Shown here: positions 17,167 through 25,342 of the stretch, piece by piece
Numbering within the stretch: position 1 is the stretch's first letter
How the letters are laid out: each line of letters starts with the position of its first letter
Assembly (NCBI GenBank): GCA_030147925.1
Contig: JASBUK010000100.1
Coordinates: forward strand, 1 to 61,917
Source of the DNA: Trueperaceae bacterium
Lineage (GTDB): Bacteria > Deinococcota > Deinococci > Deinococcales > Trueperaceae
Length of the DNA: 61,917 nt
Direction of reading: 5' to 3'
The notes under the pieces: model-generated
What the model was told of the DNA's origin: nothing
Seen by the model: the letters and a program-made list of their open reading frames with translations, nothing else
The model's database searches: none
Made by a program: the position numbers and the translations under genes

Positions 17167-17484
17167 ATGCCGTACCTCAGTCACGCTACCATTAAGCCGC
17201 AAGCGTCAGAGTTACGTCTTCATGCCCTTAAGCAAGCGCTCGAATCTTTTGATTGTCAGGTTTTTATTAAACGCGCCGAAAAGCAACTGGAATTCGAAGT
17301 CCCAGCAGAGGATTTGAGCTGGGTGTTGAGTGGTTTTATCACCACGCTCTTTGATGCTTATGCGGATGTGGCCACTTGGTCGTTCCAGTTTAGCGAAACT
17401 CCGGTAGCCGAGCCGCAAGAGCCGGATGTGTTTGTGGGTTTTGGCAAGAGTTCCAAACCAGCCGTGGACAGAGCCAAGTCCTGA
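17167..17484 (+). CDS. Small protein of unknown function, paralogue of the 40.2 kb protein
   Basis: I do not recognise this family. The 105-residue soluble protein is clearly homologous to the one encoded at 40213-40482. Both begin M-x-Y-x-SHATIK, then AS-x-x-RLH and a C-x-V element (DCQVFIKR here, GCTVEINQ there). Both then have an E/D-F-E motif (LEFEVPAEDLSWVLSG against IDFELSDHDLPWTLTG), TLFDAYADVATW against TIFLSHDDVVTW, and an aromatic/His end. The pattern suggests a small alpha/beta fold. The start has a purine-rich GGGAGATGGAAG upstream. It stands alone between two operons; an acidic and basic tail follows the conserved part. Confidence 0.75.
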   Translation: MPYLSHATIKPQASELRLHALKQALESFDCQVFIKRAEKQLEFEVPAEDLSWVLSGFITTLFDAYADVATWSFQFSETPVAEPQEPDVFVGFGKSSKPAVDRAKS

Positions 17485-17567
17485 AATACCGGATTGATTT
17501 AAGCAGTGGTTTGGTAATTCTTTAAGCGGGAAACGCGAACATCATCAAAATAAACTCAAAATAGCCG

Positions 17568-17864
17568 TTAAATTTTTTGGTGGCTATTTAATTTTGTCCA
17601 GGCGACTAAGTCGTCAATGAGTTGATGGCTGGCTAAATTGAGGATGATGGCTCCGGCTTGCTGCCCCCGATTTTGTTGATAGACCTCGGCTAAATGTGTC
17701 TTGACAATCTGGCGATATGCTTCAAGCGATAAACATTCGCCCTGATCGCTTAGCTTGGCCCAGCGTGCTTCAAAACCACCGCGTTGCTCTAGCTCCAAAG
17801 TGTTGCGCTCGAGCCTCACCACCACTTCACCGAGTGGAGTCCTGACCAGGTGTTCTAGGGCCAT
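17568..17864 (-). CDS. Hypothetical protein, 98 residues
   Basis: I do not recognise this protein. It is soluble, with MALEHLVRTPLGEVVVRLERNTLELE at the start and a C-terminal half rich in helices (LEAYRQIVKTHLAEVYQQ). It begins four bases after the stop of the 2-hydroxyacid dehydrogenase gene, and its ribosome site (TAGGA) overlaps that stop, so it is the last gene of that operon. A longer in-frame start at 17930 lies inside the dehydrogenase gene and is unlikely. Confidence 0.65.
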   Translation of the reverse strand: MALEHLVRTPLGEVVVRLERNTLELEQRGGFEARWAKLSDQGECLSLEAYRQIVKTHLAEVYQQNRGQQAGAIILNLASHQLIDDLVAWTKLNSHQKI

Positions 17865-17868
17865 AATC

Positions 17869-18813
17869 CTAAGTAACCAAACTGAGCGGGCGCTGACCCT
17901 TGAGCACGCGCAGAACGTCACTTGCCACATGCAAAGATGCCCGCCGGTTAGACTCCTGGGTCACCCCGGCGATATGCGGGGTCAAGATAACGTTATCAAG
18001 CCCTCTTAAAGGATCGTCTTCCGGGGGTTCTTGCTGGCGGACATCAAGAACGGCAGCGGCCAGAGTTTTGTTTTTAAGTGCCGCAGCCAAATCTGCCTCT
18101 TGCACCAGACCGCCACGCGCTGTGTTGATGAGTACGGCACTGGTTTTCATCAGTGCCAGACTTTCAGCATTCAGCAAGTGCCGGGTGCTGGACAGCAAGG
18201 GCGCATGCAGTGATACAAAATCAGACTGCGCTAAGAGTTGCTCGAGCCCTAGCAACTCAACACCGTATTCCTGCACTGCAAAGCTACTCTGATGAACTAT
18301 CGGGTCGCTGGCTAAGATGCGCATGCCAAAAGCAGCCGCACGCTTGGCCAAGCGACTGCCGATATCTCCTAAACCTACGATGCCCAGGGTTTTGCCAAAA
18401 AGCTCTTGTCCGATGGCTGTGCGACGATCCCAGAGCCCGCCGTGCAACTTGGTTGAGGTTCCGGCGAAACGGCGGTTGAGCTGAAGCATTGCCCCCATGA
18501 CATACTCGGCTACACTGACAGCATTGGTTCCTGGCGCCCAGGTGACGGTGATGCCGCGCTCTTTTAACACCGGCAGTTCAAGATTGTCCAGCCCCACGCC
18601 GACACGCCCCACCACCCTGAGATTGGGTGCATGGTTGAGCAGCGCTTGATTGACCCTTGTCTGATTGCGCACAATCAGCGCGTCGGCGCTGTGTAGCGCT
18701 TCTTGCAAGGCTGCTTTGTCTTGGTAAAGCTCTGCATTGTAATGCAAGTCGGCTTCTTCTTTTAAATAGTCCAGGGCGGCTAGGTGCACATATTCCGTCA
18801 CAACGATTTTCAT
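17869..18813 (-). CDS. D-isomer-specific 2-hydroxyacid dehydrogenase
   Basis: This is a predicted NAD-dependent dehydrogenase of the SerA/GyaR family. The 314-residue protein has the substrate-loop VGRVGVGLDNLE near residue 74, the NAD motif GIVGLGDIGSRLAK near residue 145, NTARGGLVQEADLAAAL with the catalytic Arg near residue 235, and PHIAGVTQESNRRA with the catalytic His near residue 285. Members include 3-phosphoglycerate, hydroxypyruvate and (S)-sulfolactate dehydrogenases. The neighbouring PLP lyase and racemase suggest a role in amino-acid-derived hydroxyacids. It has no C-terminal ACT domain. The start lies three bases after the racemase stop. Confidence 0.9.
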   Translation of the reverse strand: MKIVVTEYVHLAALDYLKEEADLHYNAELYQDKAALQEALHSADALIVRNQTRVNQALLNHAPNLRVVGRVGVGLDNLELPVLKERGITVTWAPGTNAVSVAEYVMGAMLQLNRRFAGTSTKLHGGLWDRRTAIGQELFGKTLGIVGLGDIGSRLAKRAAAFGMRILASDPIVHQSSFAVQEYGVELLGLEQLLAQSDFVSLHAPLLSSTRHLLNAESLALMKTSAVLINTARGGLVQEADLAAALKNKTLAAAVLDVRQQEPPEDDPLRGLDNVILTPHIAGVTQESNRRASLHVASDVLRVLKGQRPLSLVT

Positions 18814-18816
18814 ACA

Positions 18817-19542
18817 CTAAGGCTCACTTTCTATTTTGCGCCGACCTTGCGCATAAGCAATAGTGCTCTCTACCAGCACATCGGTGGAATTTATCAGCGG
18901 ACAGGGCAAATCCTCGTCAAAAAGCACTAAAGGTACTTCGGTGCAACCGGCAATGATGGCCTCGGCACCCTGCTGGATAAGTTGCATTGCCAAAGCCCGC
19001 ATGCTTAAGCGCAATTCTGTTCCCTTATCTCCTGCCTTGATGCGGTAGAGCAGTTCCATAAATTCATCCCGAGCTCTGCCTGTAGGAATGATTGTGCTTA
19101 TACCTTTTTTGGCAAAGGCATTTTGGTAAAGTCCGGTGTTCAGACAGCCGCTGGAGGCCAGCACGCCCACGGTCTTAACTCCGGGTAGTTGCCGCAGAGT
19201 TGCGTCTCGGGTTTCGCTGATGATGCTGACAAAGGGAATGTCAACAGCTGCCTCTATCTCTGCTTGAAAGGCATGCGCGGCGTTGCAGACCATCACCAGA
19301 AAATCCGCCCCGGCTTGCTTAAGCGCCTTAGCCATTTCTGCCAAGATAGGCCCGGGTGAAGGGCCAAGGCCCGCCACCGCCTCGTTGCGGTTGGGCACTT
19401 TGGGGTTGTTATTTATTAGCAGATGCAGATGTTCCTGATCGGCCTTAGCGGGGGTTTTTTGCAGCACTTTGGCAAAAAAGTCCAGTGTGGCCTCCGGGCC
19501 GAGTCCACCGAGAACGCCCACTGTTTTTTGCTCACTTGACAT
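18817..19542 (-). CDS. Aspartate/glutamate racemase family protein
   Basis: This is a predicted cofactor-independent racemase. Two catalytic cysteines are present, in VMVCNAAHAF (about residue 86) and IAGCTEVPLVL (about residue 195). The N-terminal VGVLGGLGPEATLDFF motif is typical of aspartate racemases. Length is 241 residues. It sits six bases after the PLP enzyme and three bases before the dehydrogenase, so the three act together. Substrate chirality and identity cannot be read from sequence. Confidence 0.9.
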   Translation of the reverse strand: MSSEQKTVGVLGGLGPEATLDFFAKVLQKTPAKADQEHLHLLINNNPKVPNRNEAVAGLGPSPGPILAEMAKALKQAGADFLVMVCNAAHAFQAEIEAAVDIPFVSIISETRDATLRQLPGVKTVGVLASSGCLNTGLYQNAFAKKGISTIIPTGRARDEFMELLYRIKAGDKGTELRLSMRALAMQLIQQGAEAIIAGCTEVPLVLFDEDLPCPLINSTDVLVESTIAYAQGRRKIESEP

Positions 19543-19548
19543 AATTAC

Positions 19549-20550
19549 TTAGCCTCTTAAAAAGCTGTCCTGATAGGCATATAGCGCCGGTGAGCCCCCG
19601 GTATGAACAAAGAGCAGGTTCTCGCCCTGCTTGAAATGACCCTGGCGCACCAGATCAAGCAGTCCGGCGGCGGCCTTGCCCGTATAGACCGGGTCAAGCA
19701 GGATACCCTCCAGATGGGCAAAGACTTTTACCGCCTCGATCATGCTTTCTGTGGGTAACGAATAGCCAGGGCCTACGTGGTCATCAAAGACCGTAAAAGC
19801 TTCACGAGGAATTTCGGCTCTAATGCCCAGCAGGGCGGCGGTTTCGTTGGCCAGGCCATGCAATTTATCTTCCTGGGCTTCTTTTTGAGCACGTACACTA
19901 ATACCCGTTACGGGAAGGTTGGCGTTGTTGCCAATCAAACCGGTGACCAGCCCGGCATGGGTGCCGCCGCTGCCGCTGGCACAGACCACGTGGTCGAGTT
20001 TTAGACCTAAGTCAAAGGTCTGCTGCAAGAGCTCTTCCGCGCAGGAAACGTAGCCGAGAGCACCCAGCGCATTTGAGCCGCCTCCGGGGATGATATAGCC
20101 CTGGCGGCCCTCGGCGGCCAGTTCGTCGGCTATCTCCTGCATAGCGGTGGCTAAGTCCGTTCCTGCCTTGACGACCTTAATGTCTTCGACGCCAAGCAAG
20201 TGAAAAAGAAAGTTATTACCGCTGGCAGTGGGTTTATAGCTGTTGGGTACACGCTCTTCAAGAATCAAGCGGCATTTCAGCCCCTCTTTGATGGCGGCAG
20301 CTAAGCTTAGGCGGCAGTGGTTGGACTGCACCGCGCCGACGGTAATCAGAGTGTCTGCACCCTGAGCCAGAGCGTCGGCGACTAAAAATTCAAGTTTGCG
20401 GGTTTTATTGCCTCCGGCGGTTAAGCCCAAAAGATCATCGCGTTTGATATAGATTTCAGGGCCATTTAAATAGGCGCTTAAGTGCTTAAGTTTTTCAATA
20501 GGGGTAAAGTCGGGGGTATAGCGTCTGCGGGGAAAGCGGGCCAAGTGCAT
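19549..20550 (-). CDS. PLP-dependent D-cysteine desulfhydrase/L-cysteate sulfo-lyase-like enzyme
   Basis: This is a fold-type II PLP enzyme of the D-cysteine desulfhydrase/ACC deaminase group. IKRDDLLGLTAGGNKTRKLEF (residues about 36-56) contains the PLP-binding lysine, and VGAVQSNHCRLSLAAA (about 78-93) the catalytic loop. GGGSNALGALGYV and CASGSGGTHAGL bind the phosphate. From memory, the TAGGNKTRKLEF and QSNHCRL details are closer to L-cysteate sulfo-lyase CuyA than to enteric D-cysteine desulfhydrase, but I cannot align them here. Either way the product is pyruvate plus ammonia, with sulfide or sulfite. A clear TAGGAG precedes the ATG; it is the first gene of its operon. Confidence 0.85.
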   Translation of the reverse strand: MHLARFPRRRYTPDFTPIEKLKHLSAYLNGPEIYIKRDDLLGLTAGGNKTRKLEFLVADALAQGADTLITVGAVQSNHCRLSLAAAIKEGLKCRLILEERVPNSYKPTASGNNFLFHLLGVEDIKVVKAGTDLATAMQEIADELAAEGRQGYIIPGGGSNALGALGYVSCAEELLQQTFDLGLKLDHVVCASGSGGTHAGLVTGLIGNNANLPVTGISVRAQKEAQEDKLHGLANETAALLGIRAEIPREAFTVFDDHVGPGYSLPTESMIEAVKVFAHLEGILLDPVYTGKAAAGLLDLVRQGHFKQGENLLFVHTGGSPALYAYQDSFLRG

Positions 20551-20721
20551 AACTTACTCCTAATCAGCTGACGTTTTTGCAGTATAACGCTGTAGCTAAG
20601 CTAAAGATAAAGATAAACCCAATCCTCGCGTCTCAATCCCCAATCCTCAAAATGTCTATTCGATAGCGCTAGGGTTGGCTGTTGCGCTAAACTAGGAAAC
20701 CGCAATGAGAGGAAGTATTTT

Positions 20722-21705
20722 ATGATTCAGGAAACAAGCCAGCTCGAGCAAGTAGGGCTCGAGCGAAACCCCGGCATGCCGCTTAAACTTGACTGGTTGA
20801 AAAATACCCAGGTTAACTTAAGCGCAGTTGAACGTCGCGCGGCGACTTTGGGCACCAGGCGCACGGTAAAAAAGCAGTGGCAGGCCGCCTGGCTGCTGCG
20901 GGCGATCACCCTCATGGACTTAACCACCTTAGCCGGTGATGACACGCCCGGCAGGGTGCGCCGACTGTGCGCTAAGGCCCGGCAGCCTGTGCGTCCGGAT
21001 TTGCTGGCGGCTTTAGGCGTGAGTGATCTGAACATCACTACGGCTGCAGTTTGCGTTTATCCCACCATGGTCAGAACCGCAGTAAAAGCCTTAGAAGGCT
21101 CCAATATCCCCGTGGCCTCGGTAGCCACAGGCTTCCCGGCGGGTCTCATACCCTTTGGGCAACGGCTGGAGGAAATTCGCTATGCTGTGGCGGAAGGCGC
21201 CAAGGAAATAGACATCGTCATTACCCGTGAGTACGTATTAACCGGCAATTGGGAAGCGCTCTATGACGAGATAGCGGCATTTCGCTCAGCCTGCGGCGAG
21301 GCCCATCTTAAAACCATCTTGGCTACCGGCGAGCTAGGCACGCTGCGCAATGTCTACAAGGCCAGCATGGTGGCGATGATGGCCGGGGCAGACTTTATTA
21401 AAACCTCGACTGGCAAGGAAAGCGTCAATGCCACTTTGCCCGTGAGTCTGGTGATGGTGCGTGCCGCCCGCGATTATTTCGAGCGCACAGGCTACCGGAT
21501 TGGTTTTAAGCCCGCCGGGGGTATCCGCACAGCCAAAGATGCCCTTAACTGGCTGATTTTGATGAAAGAGGAAGTGGGCCGAGAATATTTAGAGCCCGAG
21601 CTATTTCGCTTTGGCGCCAGCAGTTTGCTGACTGATATTGAGCGGCAGCTCGAGCACTTTGTTACCGGACGTTATTCAGCGGCGTTTAGACATCCGCTGG
21701 CTTAA
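20722..21705 (+). CDS. deoC: Deoxyribose-phosphate aldolase
   Basis: DeoC cleaves 2-deoxyribose 5-phosphate into glyceraldehyde 3-phosphate and acetaldehyde. The 327-residue protein is the long form, with a leader of about 70 residues. Diagnostic elements are AAVCVYPTMV, VASVATGFPAG, AKEIDIVITREYVLTGNW, LKTILATGELG and FIKTSTGK with the Schiff-base lysine, then GFKPAGGIRTAKDAL. GAGAGGAAG precedes ATG 20722. The aldehyde dehydrogenase encoded next probably oxidises the acetaldehyde. Confidence 0.95.
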   Translation: MIQETSQLEQVGLERNPGMPLKLDWLKNTQVNLSAVERRAATLGTRRTVKKQWQAAWLLRAITLMDLTTLAGDDTPGRVRRLCAKARQPVRPDLLAALGVSDLNITTAAVCVYPTMVRTAVKALEGSNIPVASVATGFPAGLIPFGQRLEEIRYAVAEGAKEIDIVITREYVLTGNWEALYDEIAAFRSACGEAHLKTILATGELGTLRNVYKASMVAMMAGADFIKTSTGKESVNATLPVSLVMVRAARDYFERTGYRIGFKPAGGIRTAKDALNWLILMKEEVGREYLEPELFRFGASSLLTDIERQLEHFVTGRYSAAFRHPLA

Positions 21706-21920
21706 AGACAGCAGAATTAAGATGATTAAATTCGCCCTATCTCACCATTGCCAAAGCCCAAGACATGACGCTTTATATGCCCTATCAGACGCTGCCGCGG
21801 CGCATTCCCTGGGCATTAAGTTAAGGCAAGTGACACAGTTGAAACTGCTAGATTGCAAGAATAAGTAAATGTGTTCGAATTACGAAAGTGATCAGACTTA
21901 TTCGGTATGAGGAGTCCTAA

Positions 21921-24308
21921 ATGACAGTAAAGGATATTTTTGAAACCATGGATTACGGCCCCGCGCCAGAAAGCGCCGAGCTGGCTAATGCCTGGCTCGA
22001 GCGCCATAAACGCAAGCTCAACCTCTTTATTGACGGCAAATGGGTCAAGCCCAAAAGCGGTGAATATTTTGAAACCATAAACCCGGCCAGCGCCAAAGTC
22101 ATGGCCAAAGTCGCCCTAGGCGGCGAAAAAGACGTCGATGCGGCGGCAAAGGCCGCACGTCAGGCACAACCGGAGTGGCATAAAATCGGCGGTCACGCCC
22201 GGGCGCGTTATCTTTATGCTATTGCTCGCCACTTACAAAAACACAGCCGACTCTTTGCCGTGCTCGAGACGATGGACAACGGCAAGCCTATTCGCGAAAC
22301 CCGCGATATTGACGTTCCTTTAGTCGCACGCCACTTTTACCACCACGCTGGTTGGGCACAGCTCATGGACACAGAGATGCCGGGCTATGAACCAATAGGT
22401 GTAGCTGGTCAGATCATCCCCTGGAATTTCCCGTTGCTGATGCTTGCCTGGAAGATTGCTCCGGCCCTGGCTATGGGTAATACCGTGGTGCTCAAACCCG
22501 CTAGCTTTACTCCGCTGACCGCAATACTCTTTGCCGAAATCTGTCAGGAGGTGGGTTTGCCGCCCGGGGTGGTGAATATCCTGACCGGTAACAGTGCCAT
22601 GGGGCAAAAAATCGTCACCCATCCAGATATCGACAAGTTGGCCTTTACCGGCTCGACCGAAGTAGGCCGTTATCTGCGTGAGGCTACCGCCGGCAGCGGT
22701 AAAAAGCTTTCGCTCGAGCTCGGCGGTAAGTCGCCATTTATCGTCTTTGACGATGCCGATATTGACAGCGCCATCGAAGGCATAGTTGACGCCATCTGGT
22801 TTAATCAGGGCGAAGTTTGCTGCGCTGGTTCGCGTCTACTGGTCCAAGAAGGTATCGCCGAAAAAACCATTACTAAACTTCGTGCTCGCATGGAAAGCCT
22901 GCGCGTCGGTGACCCGCTTGACAAAGCTGTCGATATGGGTGCGGTTGTCTCGGCTGAACAGTTACAAACGATTGACGATTTAGTCAAACAGGGAGTGGCC
23001 GAGGGCGGACAGTGCTGGCAACCTTCCTGGGCCTTGCCCGAGCAGGGCTACTTTTATCCGCCCACGCTGATTACCGAGTTGAGCCCTTCGGCTACCTTAG
23101 CCCAAGAGGAGATATTCGGCCCGGTTCTAGTAGCTATGACTTTCAGGACACCTGCCGAGGCTGTAGAGCTGGCCAACAATACCCGCTACGGTTTGGCGGC
23201 CAGTGTCTGGACTGAAAACGTAAATTTGGCTCTGGATATCGCACCGAAAATAAAAGCCGGTGTGGTCTGGGTTAACAGCACGAATATCTTTGACGCCGCC
23301 TCCGGTTTTGGCGGCTACCGCGAGAGCGGTTTTGGCCGCGAGGGCGGCAAAGAAGGACTTTATGAGTATGTGAAGCCCGTATGGGAAAAGAACTTACCGA
23401 GCTATAAAGAAGAAATAGCGCCTCAGCTAGGAGCTGCAGAAGCGGCGGGTTTTGTTACGCCCGTTATAGACCGCACGGCCAAGCTCTATATCGGCGGCAA
23501 ACAAGCGCGACCCGATTCCGGCTACAGCTATCCGGTAATCGGCAAAAATGGCCAGAACATTTCAGAAGCCGGACTGGGTAACCGCAAGGATATTCGCAAT
23601 GCGGTAGAAGCCGCTGCTAAAGCCGGTGCTTGGTCGCGGGCCACTGCGCATAATCGCGCTCAGGTGCTTTACTATCTCGCCGAGAACTTAGCCGCCAGAG
23701 CGCCGGAGTTTGAAGCGCGGCTTATGGCCATGACCGGCGTATCGCGCAGGAAAGCCGCCGATGAGGTGGCGACCTCGATAGAGCGCATTTTCTACTATGC
23801 CGCCTACGCTGATAAATACGATGGTGCTGTGCACCATACCCCACTGCGCAATGTCACCTTGGCCATGCCGGAGCCGCTCGGCATCATGGGTATTGCCTGT
23901 CCGGAAGAAGCACCCTTGCTGGCCTTTGTATCGCTGGTGATTCCGGCTATTGCCATGGGCAATCGCGTGATAGCTGTGCCCTCGTTTCGCTATCCACTGG
24001 CGGCAACTGATCTATATCAGGTCCTTGATACCTCGGATTTACCTGCCGGGGTGGTCAACATCGTGACTGGTGAGCAAGACGATTTAGCCAATACTTTGGC
24101 TGAACACGACGAAGTCGTGAGCATGTGGTACGTGGGTTCGTTTGCAGGTAGTGGCATGGTTGAGCAAGGCTCGCTTGGCAACCTCAAACAAACCTGGGTC
24201 AACTATGGTAAAAAACGTGACTGGTTTGATGCTGAACAAGGACAGGGACGCGAGTATTTGCGCCGGGCTACGCAGGTGAAAAATATCTGGGTGCCTTACG
24301 GCGAGTAG
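21921..24308 (+). CDS. Double-domain aldehyde dehydrogenase (ALDH16-like)
   Basis: This is an NAD(P)-dependent aldehyde dehydrogenase of 795 residues, about 300 longer than the usual enzyme. Residues about 30-500 form a complete ALDH domain with IIPWNFPLLMLAWK, FTGSTEVGRYL, the catalytic Glu in LELGGKSP and the catalytic Cys in NQGEVCCAGSRL, and EEIFGPV. A second ALDH-like domain follows from about residue 510 (KLYIGGKQARPDSGYSYPVIG, AGVVNIVTG) but lacks a recognisable catalytic cysteine segment. That layout matches the ALDH16 family. It follows deoC on the same strand after 215 bases, has its own GAGGAG site, and likely turns acetaldehyde into acetate. A hairpin terminator follows. Confidence 0.92.
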   Translation: MTVKDIFETMDYGPAPESAELANAWLERHKRKLNLFIDGKWVKPKSGEYFETINPASAKVMAKVALGGEKDVDAAAKAARQAQPEWHKIGGHARARYLYAIARHLQKHSRLFAVLETMDNGKPIRETRDIDVPLVARHFYHHAGWAQLMDTEMPGYEPIGVAGQIIPWNFPLLMLAWKIAPALAMGNTVVLKPASFTPLTAILFAEICQEVGLPPGVVNILTGNSAMGQKIVTHPDIDKLAFTGSTEVGRYLREATAGSGKKLSLELGGKSPFIVFDDADIDSAIEGIVDAIWFNQGEVCCAGSRLLVQEGIAEKTITKLRARMESLRVGDPLDKAVDMGAVVSAEQLQTIDDLVKQGVAEGGQCWQPSWALPEQGYFYPPTLITELSPSATLAQEEIFGPVLVAMTFRTPAEAVELANNTRYGLAASVWTENVNLALDIAPKIKAGVVWVNSTNIFDAASGFGGYRESGFGREGGKEGLYEYVKPVWEKNLPSYKEEIAPQLGAAEAAGFVTPVIDRTAKLYIGGKQARPDSGYSYPVIGKNGQNISEAGLGNRKDIRNAVEAAAKAGAWSRATAHNRAQVLYYLAENLAARAPEFEARLMAMTGVSRRKAADEVATSIERIFYYAAYADKYDGAVHHTPLRNVTLAMPEPLGIMGIACPEEAPLLAFVSLVIPAIAMGNRVIAVPSFRYPLAATDLYQVLDTSDLPAGVVNIVTGEQDDLANTLAEHDEVVSMWYVGSFAGSGMVEQGSLGNLKQTWVNYGKKRDWFDAEQGQGREYLRRATQVKNIWVPYGE

Positions 24309-24329
24309 TTAACCAACAGACAGTTTACT

Positions 24330-24356
24330 AAAGGGACAAGCTATGCTTGTCCCTTT
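24330..24356. terminator. Terminator between convergent genes
   Basis: A perfect 12-base stem, AAAGGGACAAGC (24330-24341), with loop TAT and the complement at 24345-24356. It begins with AAA and ends with TTT, so it can stop transcription of the aldehyde dehydrogenase gene and of the minus-strand sugar operon that ends at 24409. Confidence 0.8.
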
Positions 24357-24408
24357 AGGATCAAAGATCAAAAAACTCAACGCTTTTACCTGGCTGTGGC
24401 CAAGCGGC

Positions 24409-25218
24409 TTAAGTAACTGCTGTGGCAAGTGTACGCAAGTGGTTCACGCTATTGCGCACGTCATCGGCATTGCCACCAATCTCTAAACAGATTGTCCCCG
24501 GGAAGTCCCGCAAATAACTTATATAGCGCTGATAGGAGATAGTCCCCCGGTTGGTAGGGAGATGCTGGTCAGCGCTGCCGTCGTTGCCGTGCAAATGCAA
24601 GTGGATGACGCGGCCATCAAGGGTATCGATGTATCGCTGGATTAAGTCTTCGCCGCGCTTTTTGGGGTCTCGCCAGGGCTGAAGGCTCTCAACATGAGCA
24701 TGGCCAAAATCCAGGCAGTTGCCTAGACCGGCCTCGTCGGTAAAGGCCCTTAAATCCTCGGGTTCGCGGATTAGGTCGGTGGCGTGCAAAGCCAGATTCT
24801 CCAGTGCGATGGGTACCGGTGAATCCTTTAATTCGGCTAGGGACTGCTTTTGTGCTTCTCTGGCATAGTCACGGGCTATCGGCTGATAAAAAGGATTGTC
24901 GCCGCTGTGTAAAACGCCGCAACTCGCGCCGATTTTAGCGGCATAGTCAAGGCTTCTTTTTACCCTTTCAATAGCCGTTTGTCTGGCCGTAGGAATCAGC
25001 GAGGCCAAGTTGAGATCGACAAAGGGCAGATGGAGCGTGGTGCCGATGCCGGTGGCGCGGCTTAGCTCTATGACCTGTTCAGCGGGTTGGGCTTGCGGGG
25101 CGATTTCCTGTAGTTCCCAGGCCAGTTCAATAAAGGCAAGATTCAGTTCATCGGCTAAGCGAAAGGCCTGCTCGAGCTCAAGAATCGAGGCGGTGGTAGG
25201 GCTGTAACCCAGCTTCAT
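24409..25218 (-). CDS. Sugar phosphate isomerase/epimerase-like TIM barrel protein
   Basis: This is a predicted metal-dependent TIM-barrel isomerase or epimerase of the xylose-isomerase-like superfamily, unlike the copy at 7.1 kb in detail. Metal-site motifs are VPIALENLALHA, GNCLDFGHAHVES, VIHLHLHGNDG and TICLEIGG. The 269-residue length is normal. It is the last gene of the minus-strand operon that carries two sugar-binding proteins and two permeases, so it likely acts on the imported sugar or polyol. Confidence 0.82.
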   Translation of the reverse strand: MKLGYSPTTASILELEQAFRLADELNLAFIELAWELQEIAPQAQPAEQVIELSRATGIGTTLHLPFVDLNLASLIPTARQTAIERVKRSLDYAAKIGASCGVLHSGDNPFYQPIARDYAREAQKQSLAELKDSPVPIALENLALHATDLIREPEDLRAFTDEAGLGNCLDFGHAHVESLQPWRDPKKRGEDLIQRYIDTLDGRVIHLHLHGNDGSADQHLPTNRGTISYQRYISYLRDFPGTICLEIGGNADDVRNSVNHLRTLATAVT

Positions 25219-25342
25219 GAGCTCTCACCTGGCCACAGGGCGGTTATAAAGGGGGAAAAGAAATTGTATAGCATAATTGATTCCTGTATAAGCTTAGTTT
25301 GCTAAGGTCAAAAAGCGCTGTGATGGTTGTCGTGTATTGCTG

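Noticed and set aside
21866-21885. GTTCGAAT resembling a tRNA T-loop
   Set aside because: No acceptor, D-arm or anticodon stem can be built around it.
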